Assembly (NCBI RefSeq): GCF_030733205.1
Contig: NZ_JASHJL010000033.1
Coordinates: forward strand, 1 to 56,684
Source: Mameliella sp. MMSF_3455
GTDB taxonomy: Bacteria > Pseudomonadota > Alphaproteobacteria > Rhodobacterales > Rhodobacteraceae
DNA: 56,684 nt
Direction: 5' to 3'
The notes under the pieces are model-generated. The model worked only from the letters and a program-made list of their open reading frames with translations. It searched no databases and was not told the DNA's origin. The position numbers were made by a program, and so were the translations under genes. Position 1 is the stretch's first letter. Every line of letters begins with the position of its first letter. Below are positions 8,266 to 19,223 of this stretch, in pieces.

Positions 8266-9069
8266 ATGTTGACGGACATCATCAAGGCGGACCTCGAGTG
8301 CGAGCTCTGGGAAAGCCTTGAGGCCGTGACCGATCCGGAGCTCGACGAACCCATCACCGACATGGGCTTCGTCGAGCGTGCCGAGGTCATCGGCTCCAAG
8401 CGCGTCGAGGTCGAGTTTCGCCTGCCCACCTACTGGTGCTCGCCCAACTTTGCCTTCCTCATGGCCTTCGGGATCCGCGCAGAGGTCTGCGCGCTGCCCT
8501 GGGTGCAGGAGGTGCAGGTCACGCTGAACGACCATTGCTTTGGCGACGAGGTCAACGAGGGCGTGAACAGCGGCAAGCCGTTCGAAGAGGTCTTTGCGCA
8601 ATACTGCGACGGGGCCAATCTGGCCGAGGTGGTCGACACCTTCCGTGCCAAGGCTTTTGACCGGCGGCAGGAGGTCATGCTGCTGGCGTTGCAGGCGCAG
8701 GGGTTGACCGAGGCGGAGATCGTCTCGCTGACTCTGGCTGGCTTCGATCGCATCACCATGCATGGCGAAGAGGAAGAGCGGCAGAAGCCGCGCTATCGCG
8801 ACCTGCTGCTTGACCAGGGATTGGCGGAAAACCCGGAGGATCTGGCTTTTCCGACCTGGGAAGGGCAGGCCATCGAGGCGCAGGAACTGGCGACGCATCT
8901 GGTGCGGCTGAAAGGCACGCGGATCAACATGGAATTCAACGGCGCGCTGTGCCGTGGACTGGCATCGACCCGCTACAAGGAGGTCGAGATCGGCCCCGAG
9001 GGACCGACGCTGGTGGATTTCATCGCGGGCCGCGTGCCGCCGCGAGAGGAACACGCCACCCGGCGCTGA
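8266..9069 (+). CDS. DUF59/PaaD-like protein of the prm operon
   Basis: 267 residues. The first 100 resemble the DUF59/MIP18 fold used in Fe-S cluster assembly, with a DPEL motif and a single cysteine C58 in LPTYWCSP, where the family usually has TPTYxGC. The remaining 160 residues have no domain I recognise. It begins four bases after the amidohydrolase stop with GGAGTAAGG as ribosome site. Genes of this type occur in the same position in mycobacterial mim clusters. A role in loading iron into the diiron hydroxylase or the reductase cluster is a reasonable inference, not shown. Confidence 0.8.
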   Translation: MLTDIIKADLECELWESLEAVTDPELDEPITDMGFVERAEVIGSKRVEVEFRLPTYWCSPNFAFLMAFGIRAEVCALPWVQEVQVTLNDHCFGDEVNEGVNSGKPFEEVFAQYCDGANLAEVVDTFRAKAFDRRQEVMLLALQAQGLTEAEIVSLTLAGFDRITMHGEEEERQKPRYRDLLLDQGLAENPEDLAFPTWEGQAIEAQELATHLVRLKGTRINMEFNGALCRGLASTRYKEVEIGPEGPTLVDFIAGRVPPREEHATRR

Positions 9070-9134
9070 CCGACTGACAACCAAGAGAAATCAGGGAGAC
9101 GCCCACGGAGCCCCGTGTGGCGAAGGAGGAAGAC

Positions 9135-10766
9135 ATGGCCAAATTGCTTGTACACGGAAACTTTGCCCGCAAGGCGCTGGCACGCGGTGTTGCGCGGCTG
9201 GCGGCGGCGGTGGAGCCGACACTGGGACCGAAGGGTCTGAACGCGATGGTGGATCGCCCCGTGGGCACCCCGCTGATCACCCGCGACGGGGTGTCGATCG
9301 CATCCGAGATCGAGCTGACCGACCGTTTCGAGAACATGGGCGCTCAGGTCGTGCGCGAGGTATCGATGCAGACCAACGAGGTCGCCGGTGACGGCACCAC
9401 CACCGCCATCGTGCTGGCCAATGCGCTGATCCAGAAGGGCGTGGCGTCGACGGACAGTGGCGTCAAGCCGGTCGATCTGTGCAAGGGCATCGACATGGCG
9501 GTCAGCCGCATCGTGGCCGAGATCGACGAGACCTCGCGCGATTGCGAGGATCACCCCGAGTACCTGGAGGCTGTGGCGCGCGTCTCCGCCACCGATCCCG
9601 AACTTGGGAACCTGGTGGCCGAGGCCTGGCGCCGGGTGGGCCGCGAGGGCGTCATCTCGGCCGATTTCGGCGTCACCATCGACACCACGATGGAAGTCAT
9701 GGAAGGCATGTCCTTCGAGCGCGGCTACATCTCGCACCACATGGTCACCGACCGCGAGCACATGGAGGCCGTGCTGCGCAACCCGCTGATCCTGATGACG
9801 GATCAGAAGATCCTTCAGCCGTCGATCCTGGACAAGGCGATCGAGATTGCCGAGGGCGAGGGGCGCCCGCTGGCCATCATCGCCGAGGAGATCGCGCCCG
9901 AGGTGGTCATCCGCCTGCTGGAAAATGGCGGCGCGGGCAAGTTCCTGATCGTGCACCCGCCGGAATACGGCCACTGGCGCACCGCGATGATGGATGATCT
10001 TGCCATCATCACCGGCGGCGAGGTGCTGTCGCGCGACCTGGGCAAGAAGCTGGAGAACGTGACCCTGGCGCAGTTGGGCGGGGCGGAAATGGTGCGCTCG
10101 AGCTCCTCGTCGACCAGCGTCCTGCGGGGCGAAGGCGATCACGACGCCGTCGTCGCCCGCCGCAACCAGGTGCAGCGCATGTACGAGGTGGCGCCGCCGA
10201 ACATCGAGCAGGACAAGCTTCGCGAGCGGCTGGCCAAGCTCTCGGGTGGCAGCGCGATCATCTATGCGGGCGGCTTCACCCCGGTCGAGCAGAAACGCAA
10301 GATCCAGCTGATCGAGGATGCGCTCTGTGCCGTGCGCGCAGCGGCCGAGGACGGTGTTGTCGCCGGGGGTGGGACCGCGCTGGCGCAGGCGGCGCCGGTG
10401 CTCGAGAACCTCTCGGCGATCGGGGACATCGGCAAGGGGATCGAGCTGGTCCGTTGCGTCCTGACGCAGCCCGTTCGGCGCATCGCGACAAACGCCGGGG
10501 CCGATCCTGACGCCGTGGCCGAGACGGTGGCCGGGGCCGAAAAGGGACATGGCTACGACGCGGCGACCGGCGCCTTCGGTGACATGTACGAGGCGGGGAT
10601 CATCGATCCGGCGCGCGTTCCGGCCTCTGCGCTGGTCAACGCCGCCTCTGTCGCGACCCTGATCCTGACCACAGAGACCCTGGTGGGCGATCTGGACGAA
10701 GGCGAGGCCGACCCGACCGAGGGCCCGGCCCTTGGCGGCGGCGCCGAGCTGCTGGGTCGTCCCTAA
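9135..10766 (+). CDS. groL: GroEL-type chaperonin paralogue dedicated to the monooxygenase
   Basis: 60-kDa chaperonin of 543 residues with TLGPKG (29-34) and the ATPase motif DGTTT (86-90), both within one residue of E. coli GroEL numbering. It lacks the C-terminal Gly-Gly-Met tail of housekeeping GroEL and has no groES beside it. The start at 9135 is preferred over an in-frame GTG at 9117 because AAGGAGG at 9123-9129 serves the ATG. In mycobacteria the equivalent MimG is needed for correct folding of the large hydroxylase subunit (established knowledge), so the same job is likely here. No CIRCE element was seen upstream. Confidence 0.93.
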   Translation: MAKLLVHGNFARKALARGVARLAAAVEPTLGPKGLNAMVDRPVGTPLITRDGVSIASEIELTDRFENMGAQVVREVSMQTNEVAGDGTTTAIVLANALIQKGVASTDSGVKPVDLCKGIDMAVSRIVAEIDETSRDCEDHPEYLEAVARVSATDPELGNLVAEAWRRVGREGVISADFGVTIDTTMEVMEGMSFERGYISHHMVTDREHMEAVLRNPLILMTDQKILQPSILDKAIEIAEGEGRPLAIIAEEIAPEVVIRLLENGGAGKFLIVHPPEYGHWRTAMMDDLAIITGGEVLSRDLGKKLENVTLAQLGGAEMVRSSSSSTSVLRGEGDHDAVVARRNQVQRMYEVAPPNIEQDKLRERLAKLSGGSAIIYAGGFTPVEQKRKIQLIEDALCAVRAAAEDGVVAGGGTALAQAAPVLENLSAIGDIGKGIELVRCVLTQPVRRIATNAGADPDAVAETVAGAEKGHGYDAATGAFGDMYEAGIIDPARVPASALVNAASVATLILTTETLVGDLDEGEADPTEGPALGGGAELLGRP

Positions 10767-10775
10767 CCCCGTCAC

Positions 10776-10807
10776 GCGGCGCGACGGGTACGGACCCGCC
10801 GCGCCGC
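10776..10807 (+). other. Intercistronic stem-loop between groEL and adh
   Basis: GCGGCGCG pairs with CGCGCCGC, then one A/C mismatch, then CGGGT with ACCCG, closing on the loop ACGG. This gives 13 paired bases in 32, ten bases after the groEL stop. No T-run. It is the strongest stem of the operon and ends just before the ribosome site of the alcohol dehydrogenase. Confidence 0.75.
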
Positions 10808-10835
10808 CACATCCCTCAGATCAGGAGACAAGACC

Positions 10836-11879
<1,044 letters not shown>

Positions 11880-11890
11880 AGTTACTCCCC

Positions 11891-11969
11891 GACCGCCTTT
11901 CCCGGCGCCGCAAGGCGCGGGGCGGGGCGGTCCCGCCCTGCGGTGTCCTCCCCACGGCACGCCGCAGGG
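11891..11969 (+). other. Two tandem stem-loops after the alcohol dehydrogenase
   Basis: First stem: GACCGCC (11891) with GGCGGTC (11926), enclosing CCCGGCGCC/GGCGCGGGG with one mismatch and a GCAA tetraloop. Second stem: CCCTGCGG (11936-11943) with CCGCAGGG (11962-11969), a perfect 8 bp. No T-run. They mark the border between the actinobacterial-like prm cluster and the added glyoxalase/GMC/KatG part. Confidence 0.65.
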
Positions 11970-11998
11970 CCCCTGATACCCAAGTACCGAGGACAGAC

Positions 11999-12394
11999 AT
12001 GGCCAAGGCAATTCATTCCATGATCCGCGTGCTGGACGCGGACCGTTCGATCGCCTTCTACCGCGAGGCATTCGGGCTGGAGGTGGCGCAGCGCGTCGAT
12101 TTCGACGGGTTTTCGCTGATCTACCTGTCCAACGACGAGACCGGTTTCGAACTGGAACTGACCGTCAATTCCGGCGCGACCGCCCCCTACGACCTGGGCA
12201 ATGGCTATGGCCACCTCGCCTTCAGCGTCGAGGACGTTGATGCCGAACACGCGCGCTTTACCGCTGCCGGTCTCTCGCCGCGCAAGCTGGTCAGCTTCGA
12301 TCACGACGGCAAGCCCTTCGCCCGCTTCTTCTTCGTGGCCGATCCCGACGGCTACCAGATCGAGGTGCTGCAGCGCGGTGGCCGTTTCCAGTGA
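11999..12394 (+). CDS. gloA: Glyoxalase I (lactoylglutathione lyase)
   Basis: VOC-fold protein of 131 residues that lines up along its length with E. coli GloA. All four metal ligands are present: H6, E53 (ELT context), H72 (GYGHLAFSV) and E122 (DPDGYQIE). It should convert the methylglyoxal-glutathione hemithioacetal to S-lactoylglutathione in the cytoplasm, with a metal such as nickel. The insertion in a monooxygenase operon suggests that methylglyoxal, or a related oxoaldehyde, arises in the pathway. The next gene starts 26 bases later. A different VOC activity cannot be excluded, but ligand conservation favours glyoxalase. Confidence 0.85.
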   Translation: MAKAIHSMIRVLDADRSIAFYREAFGLEVAQRVDFDGFSLIYLSNDETGFELELTVNSGATAPYDLGNGYGHLAFSVEDVDAEHARFTAAGLSPRKLVSFDHDGKPFARFFFVADPDGYQIEVLQRGGRFQ

Positions 12395-12420
12395 CCCGGA
12401 TCCAAGGAGGAGGAGAGACG

Positions 12421-12945
12421 ATGTCCAAGACAATGAAAACCCTGACGCGTCGCCAGTTGCTGTCGCAAAGCGCGGCGTTGGGCGCCAGCTTTGCCATCGG
12501 CGCGGGCTTTGTCGCCGGTCGGGCCGAGGCCGAGAATTGGGCGATGGAGGTGGATCACCTGGCGCCCGGTACGATGGCGGTGCTGATTCAGATGGCGCGG
12601 GACATCTACCCGCATGACCAGGTCGCGGATCGGTTCTATGCGCTGGCCGTCAAGGGCTACGACACCGCCGAGGCCGCCCCGGCCATCGAGGCCGGTGTCG
12701 CCATGCTGAACGAGGCGGCGCGTGCCACCGGGCATTCCGGCTACCTCGACATCGGCTGGGAACGCGACCGCGTCGCGGTGCTGCGCGGCATCGAGGACAG
12801 CGCCTTCTTTCAGCAGATCCGGGGCGGTCTCGTGACCGGTCTTTATAACCAGAAGGCCGTCTGGCCGATCTTCGGCTACGAGGGCGAGAGCTACTCCGAA
12901 GGCGGTTACCTGTATCGCGGTTTCGACGACATCAACTGGCTTTGA
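12421..12945 (+). CDS. Tat-exported small subunit of GMC dehydrogenase
   Basis: 174 residues with a twin-arginine signal (TRRQLLSQSAALGASF, cleavage near AEA-EN) and a helical mature part, like the gamma subunit of gluconate 2-dehydrogenase and FAD glucose dehydrogenase. That subunit escorts the flavoprotein, which has no signal of its own, through the Tat pore. The ATG at 12421 is chosen because AAGGAGGAGGAG lies just before it; an upstream in-frame GTG overlaps gloA. The next gene, 13 bases downstream, is the flavoprotein. Confidence 0.8.
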   Translation: MSKTMKTLTRRQLLSQSAALGASFAIGAGFVAGRAEAENWAMEVDHLAPGTMAVLIQMARDIYPHDQVADRFYALAVKGYDTAEAAPAIEAGVAMLNEAARATGHSGYLDIGWERDRVAVLRGIEDSAFFQQIRGGLVTGLYNQKAVWPIFGYEGESYSEGGYLYRGFDDINWL

Positions 12946-12958
12946 GGGGGCAAGAGCA

Positions 12959-14530
12959 ATGACTGCACCATTTGACCTGACCGACGACGGGGTCGTCGTC
13001 ATCATCGGGACCGGCGCGGGCGGCGGCGTTCTGGCCAACGAACTGGCTCAGAAAGGCGTGTCCGTCGTGGCACTGGAGGCGGGCGGGCGTTACCTGCCGG
13101 ACGACTACATCAACGACGAGTGGGACAGCTTTGGCCAGCTGGCCTGGACCGATCCGCGCACGACCTCGGGTGACTGGCGGGTGGCCAGGGATTTCGGCGG
13201 GTTGCCCGCCTGGATCGTCAAGGCTGTCGGCGGCACCACGACGCATTGGGCGGGCGCCAGCCTTCGGTTCCAGGATCACGAGTGGAAGGCCAAGACGACC
13301 TATGGTGACGTGCCGGGTGCCAACCTGCTGGACTGGCCGATCGACCCGCGCGAAATGGACGACTATTATACCCGGGCCGAAGACAAACTGGGCGTGACCC
13401 GTACCAATGGCCGTGCGGGCCTGCCGGGCAACAACAACTTCAAGGTCTTCGAGAAGGGCGCGCGCGCCCTGGGCTACGAAGAGGTCCACACCGGCCGCAT
13501 GGCGATCAACTCGGCCGACAATGACGGCCGCATGGCCTGCCAGCAGACGGGCTTTTGTTTCCAGGGCTGCAAGTGGGGCGCCAAGTGGTCGGCGGCCTAT
13601 ACGGACATTCCGCGCGGCGAGGCGACCGGCAACCTTGAAGTGCGCGAGAACTGCCACGCGGCGCGCATCCTGCACGATGCGGACGGCAAGGTGACGGGGG
13701 TCGAGTATTTCGACGCGGATGGCAACCTGCAGCTGCAGAAGGCGCGGGTGGTCTGTGTCGCCGGGAACTCCTTCGAAAGTCCGCGACTGCTGCTGAACTC
13801 GGCCTCGTCGATGTTCCCGGACGGGCTGGCCAACAGCTCGGGGCAGGTGGGGCGCAACTACATGCGGCACACCACCGGGTCGGTCTACGCGGTCTTCGAT
13901 CAGCCGGTGCGCATGTGGCGTGGCACCACGATGGCCGGCATCATCCAGGACGAGGCGCGGCACGATCCCTCGCGCGGGTTCGTCGGCGGGTACGAGCTCG
14001 AGACGCTGGCGCTGGGCCTGCCTTTCATGGCGGCCTTCCTCGATCCGGGCGCCTGGGGGCGCGAGTTCACCACCGCGCTGGATCACTACGAGAACATGGC
14101 CGGCATGTGGATCGTGGGCGAGGACATGCCGCAGGAAACCAACCGCGTGACCTTGAACGCCGATGTGACGGACGCGCACGGCCTGCCGGTGGTCAACGTG
14201 CATTTCGACGATCACCCCAACGACATCGCGATGCGCGACCACGCCTACAAGCAGGGCATGGCGATCTACGATGCGGTAGGGGCCACGCGGGTCTTTCCGA
14301 CGCCGCCCTATCCGTCGACGCACAACCTGGGCACCAACCGCATGTCGGCCAATGCGCAGGACGGGGTGGTCAACGCGCATGGCCAGTCGCACGACATTGC
14401 CAACCTCTTTGTCTCGGACGGCAGTCAGTTCACCACCGGCGCGGCGGAAAACCCGACGCTGACCATCGTGGCGCTGGCCATTCGGCAGGCGGATTTCATC
14501 GCCGCAGAGATGAACCGGCAGAACATCTGA
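12959..14530 (+). CDS. GMC-family FAD oxidoreductase with Fe-S motif
   Basis: Glucose-methanol-choline flavoprotein of 523 residues. It shows the FAD-binding GTGAGGG (17-23), HNLGTNRMS, and the C-terminal NPTLTIVALA signature. C194, C200 and C204 make C-x5-C-x3-C, the spacing of the 3Fe-4S ligands in bacterial FAD glucose dehydrogenase. The polypeptide has no signal peptide, so it is probably exported with the preceding Tat subunit. The usual cytochrome c subunit is not in the operon. Substrate unknown; in this context an alcohol from the monooxygenase route, such as acetol or 2-propanol, is my inference. A sugar or polyol is the alternative. Confidence 0.87.
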   Translation: MTAPFDLTDDGVVVIIGTGAGGGVLANELAQKGVSVVALEAGGRYLPDDYINDEWDSFGQLAWTDPRTTSGDWRVARDFGGLPAWIVKAVGGTTTHWAGASLRFQDHEWKAKTTYGDVPGANLLDWPIDPREMDDYYTRAEDKLGVTRTNGRAGLPGNNNFKVFEKGARALGYEEVHTGRMAINSADNDGRMACQQTGFCFQGCKWGAKWSAAYTDIPRGEATGNLEVRENCHAARILHDADGKVTGVEYFDADGNLQLQKARVVCVAGNSFESPRLLLNSASSMFPDGLANSSGQVGRNYMRHTTGSVYAVFDQPVRMWRGTTMAGIIQDEARHDPSRGFVGGYELETLALGLPFMAAFLDPGAWGREFTTALDHYENMAGMWIVGEDMPQETNRVTLNADVTDAHGLPVVNVHFDDHPNDIAMRDHAYKQGMAIYDAVGATRVFPTPPYPSTHNLGTNRMSANAQDGVVNAHGQSHDIANLFVSDGSQFTTGAAENPTLTIVALAIRQADFIAAEMNRQNI

Positions 14531-16828
<2,298 letters not shown>

Positions 16829-16840
16829 GGCAATGCAACC

Positions 16841-16867
16841 GGGGGATCCGCCGGGCGCGGGTCCCCC
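16841..16867 (+). other. Stem-loop after katG
   Basis: GGGGGA (16841-16846) pairs with TCCCCC (16862-16867), with further C-G pairs inside. It follows the katG stop by 12 bases and lacks a T-run; ATTATCC follows. It may weaken rather than stop transcription into the next gene. Confidence 0.55.
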
Positions 16868-16888
16868 ATTATCCAGGGAGGAACAGGG

Positions 16889-17377
16889 ATGGATATTTTT
16901 TCCAAGCGGGACGGGCCAAGACCCGAGGACGTGAAGGCGCGGAAGCTGATACAGGAGAATTCGGGCACGATCCGGCGGTTGGCCGATACGATCAGCAACG
17001 GCGGCTTTACCAAGATGAAGCAGGACCAGGCGCGCCGCCGAGAAGAGCCCAAGCCCGAGGGCCTGATGATCCACGATCTCAAGGCGCCTTCGAAAAGCGA
17101 GGTGCCAGAGCCCTACGTCAAGGTCAGTCTCAACAACCGTGTGGTCCTGGCGGACAAGTCCAACGGGCGTCAATTGCAGATGCTGGGTGAGATCCGGGGC
17201 AATTCATTTGCGCGCCGCTTCGTCCTGGCGACCTCGGAGAACGGATTTTTCTCACCCATCGACGATGAGACGCGCGCCGCCATCGGGGCCTTGGACAACC
17301 AGGAAATCGGCGGCGCCATGACCGAAAAGGAGCTTGCCCGACGCTTGACGGAACTTCTTGGGCTGGAAGAGAGCTAG
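16889..17377 (+). CDS. Hypothetical protein, 162 aa, last gene of the island
   Basis: I do not recognise it. It is a charged soluble protein with a basic N-terminal half (MDIFSKRDGPRPEDVKAR, then a Lys/Arg-rich stretch to residue 55) and a C-terminal half containing VKVSLNNRVVLADKSNGRQ and LTELLGLEES. There is no signal peptide or Cys motif. An AGGGAGGAA ribosome site lies just before the ATG. It is 60 bases after katG on the same strand and may be the last gene of the transcript; after it native-looking coding stops for about 1 kb. Confidence 0.75.
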   Translation: MDIFSKRDGPRPEDVKARKLIQENSGTIRRLADTISNGGFTKMKQDQARRREEPKPEGLMIHDLKAPSKSEVPEPYVKVSLNNRVVLADKSNGRQLQMLGEIRGNSFARRFVLATSENGFFSPIDDETRAAIGALDNQEIGGAMTEKELARRLTELLGLEES

Positions 17378-17463
17378 GCCGCGTCATAGGGTGATGGACA
17401 CCCGGAACCCGTGATCCACGCTGGTCTGTCGGGGCAAGAAAGGGGGCGAGCCGGTTAGCCGTC

Positions 17464-17800
17464 CTACACCCAAACACGCCCGAAAATGTCGTAGAGGCCG
17501 TCGCCGTTCGGCCCTTTGGCCGGAGCCGAGGCAAGATGCGATAAATCCGTCCTCGGCGTGATTTTCGTCCGGGAACAGCCGCTGCTACTGACCGCCCAGA
17601 CCGGTGAAGGTGCGCATCCACGACGATCTGAGCCCCTGGGGATGCGGGGGACGGCGGCCACGGCGGGCTGTGCGCTCAAAGAAGTCGCTGTCTGTATGGG
17701 CAGGGGCCTGCGCCATAGGGCCAACTTCATCGAACGCGACGCCGCTCAGGTGCCGCAGATCGCCGACGAGGTGCATAACAAGCTGAAGAAAACCGAGGAG
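17464..17800 (-). pseudogene. Decayed formylglycine-generating-enzyme-like gene
   Basis: Three minus-strand reading frames hold, in the right order, degraded pieces of the SUMF1/formylglycine-generating-enzyme fold: GVAFDEVGPMAQAP near 17730 (family form VxYEDAxAYAxWAG), DFFERTARRGR near 17670 (EWEFAARGG), RLFPDENHAEDGFIAS near 17560 (GxFPxxNxxEDGF), and PNGDGLYDIFGRVW near 17470 (PNGYGLYDMxGNVWEW). The pieces are broken by frame changes and a stop, and the C-terminal third is missing. I read this as a dead remnant. Recognition is by eye from memory of the family. Confidence 0.5.
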
Positions 17801-18287
17801 GCTGGGCTCACGGCGGCCCAGAGGGTCAAGAGGGCCGGAAAGGGGGGGGCAGTGATGATTGCGTCGAACGCGGCGCGGACCGATTCCACACTGGCGGCAA
17901 CCTGGTGCGAGATCTTTCACCCCTAAACGCGGGCCGGCCCGCATACTGCCATGTCTTCGCGCTGCGTACCGGACGGACGCAGCTTACGGACACGGGCACG
18001 GCCGGGTTGGCCGAGGCCGAGTGAGTCAACGCTCTGGTCAAGGTCTGCCTCGAGTCCTGGGATACCCGCCGCTCGACTCCGGAGTTCGGTCACCATTCGG
18101 AGCGGGGCCTGACAGCCTGAACAGGTGCCATCGCTGAGAATAACCAAGGGCCGCGAGGAGAGATGCCGACGGCCTTTTTGCATGTCACTGATGGAATTAC
18201 CCGGGTGCTGAAAAGCGCCCTGTAAGCCGTGCGATACTTGGGTCCCCTGGCGGGGCCGCAAATACCGAAAGGCTCGATAAAATAAGG
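17801..18287. other. Gene-free stretch before tRNA-Cys
   Basis: No convincing gene on either strand: open frames here have no ribosome site and atypical codon use. It may hold the decayed N-terminal part of the formylglycine-enzyme remnant. A weak stem (GGCCG at 18149, CGGCC at 18170) followed by five T residues could act as a plus-strand terminator. No transposase relic and no duplicate of the tRNA end were seen. Confidence 0.5.
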
Positions 18288-18361
18288 TGGAGGCGAGTAC
18301 CGGAATCGAACCGGTGTACACGGATTTGCAATCCGCTGCGTCACCACTCCGCCAACTCGCC
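18288..18361 (-). tRNA. tRNA-Cys (GCA)
   Basis: 74-base cloverleaf read on the minus strand. The acceptor GGCGAGT pairs with ACTCGCC, the discriminator is U73 (an identity base of tRNA-Cys), and CCA is encoded. The anticodon GCA lies in GGATTGCAAATCC and the T-loop is GGTTCGATTCC. It is divergent from pcm. Confidence 0.97.
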
Positions 18362-18485
18362 AGAGTGGCCGCCTGATTAGGCGCAACCTCGATCCCCGTC
18401 AAGCAGATTTCTCAATTCACCCTTGGCGGGTTCTGCGGTCACACTCGCAAAGTTTGCTGGCTTGGGTCATTGCCGCGTCAAACCA

Positions 18486-18498
18486 GTTGTGGCACAAC
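18486..18498. promoter_or_regulatory. Palindrome upstream of pcm-tolC
   Basis: GTTGTG-G-CACAAC, a perfect 13-base palindrome that ends 34 bases before the pcm start. It could be an operator for pcm-tolC or a feature of the divergent tRNA promoter region. No matching regulator is evident. Confidence 0.4.
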
Positions 18499-18532
18499 CT
18501 CTACCAAGCTTCTGAACGAAAGAGTTTAGTGC

Positions 18533-19186
18533 ATGACAGACTTCGCCACCCGCCGCCGGATGATGGTCGACACACAGGTTCGCCCGTCGGACGTCACGGA
18601 GTTTCCGATCATAGACGCGATGCTGAGCGTTCCGCGTGAGGCCTTTGTGCCCAGTGACCGCATCGAGGCCGCCTATGCCAGCGAGCATGTTGACCTTGCA
18701 GAGGGACGCGTTCTGCTGGATCCGCGGGTCTTTGCCAAGATCCTGGATGCGCTGAACCTGACCAACGCGGACCTCGTTCTGGATATCGGCGCCGGTTATG
18801 GGTACTCCTCTGCCGTCATCGCCCGCATCGCCGAAGCCGTGGTCGCGGTCGAGGAGGATGAAAGCCTCGTCGACGAAGCCCAGGCGCTGCTGACGGAGCA
18901 TCACGCCGACAACGTCGTGCTGCAGGCCGGCGCCCTGACCGAAGGCGCCGCGGAACACGGGCCCTACGATGCCATCGTGATCGAAGGCGGTGTCGAGGTT
19001 CTGCCGGAAGGGCTGGAGGCGCAACTCAAGGACGGCGGTCGTATCGCGGTCATCTTCATGGAGAACGCGCTTGGCACCGTGAAAATCGGTCACAAGCTGG
19101 ACGGTCACATCAACTGGCGCTTTGCCTTCAATGGTACGGCGCCGGTCATTCAGGGTTTTGAGAAAAAGGCCGCGTTCGCTCTCTAG
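18533..19186 (+). CDS. pcm: Protein-L-isoaspartate O-methyltransferase family protein
   Basis: SAM-dependent methyltransferase, 217 residues, of the family that repairs isoaspartyl residues in aged proteins. The SAM motif I is VLDIGAGYGYSSAVIARIA, preceded by VDTQVRP and by MLSVPREAFVP, typical of the alphaproteobacterial branch. It is followed after 37 bases by tolC on the same strand. In this branch the fixed position before tolC is common, and the real substrate may differ from classic isoaspartate. Confidence 0.9.
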   Translation: MTDFATRRRMMVDTQVRPSDVTEFPIIDAMLSVPREAFVPSDRIEAAYASEHVDLAEGRVLLDPRVFAKILDALNLTNADLVLDIGAGYGYSSAVIARIAEAVVAVEEDESLVDEAQALLTEHHADNVVLQAGALTEGAAEHGPYDAIVIEGGVEVLPEGLEAQLKDGGRIAVIFMENALGTVKIGHKLDGHINWRFAFNGTAPVIQGFEKKAAFAL

Positions 19187-19223
19187 TCGGGGCGGATGAA
19201 AAAAGGCCGGGGCAAACGGGGCA

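Noticed and set aside
9070-9134. CIRCE or heat-shock element before the GroEL paralogue
   Set aside because: No inverted TTAGCACTC-type repeat is present; the gene appears to depend on the operon promoter.
11999-12394. Ring-cleaving dioxygenase reading of the VOC protein
   Set aside because: The length of 131 residues and the four metal ligands in GloA positions fit glyoxalase I; extradiol dioxygenases have a different ligand set and are longer.
17378-18287. Insertion sequence or transposase remnant before tRNA-Cys
   Set aside because: No terminal inverted repeats, target duplication or transposase motif; the recognisable pieces match a formylglycine-generating enzyme instead.
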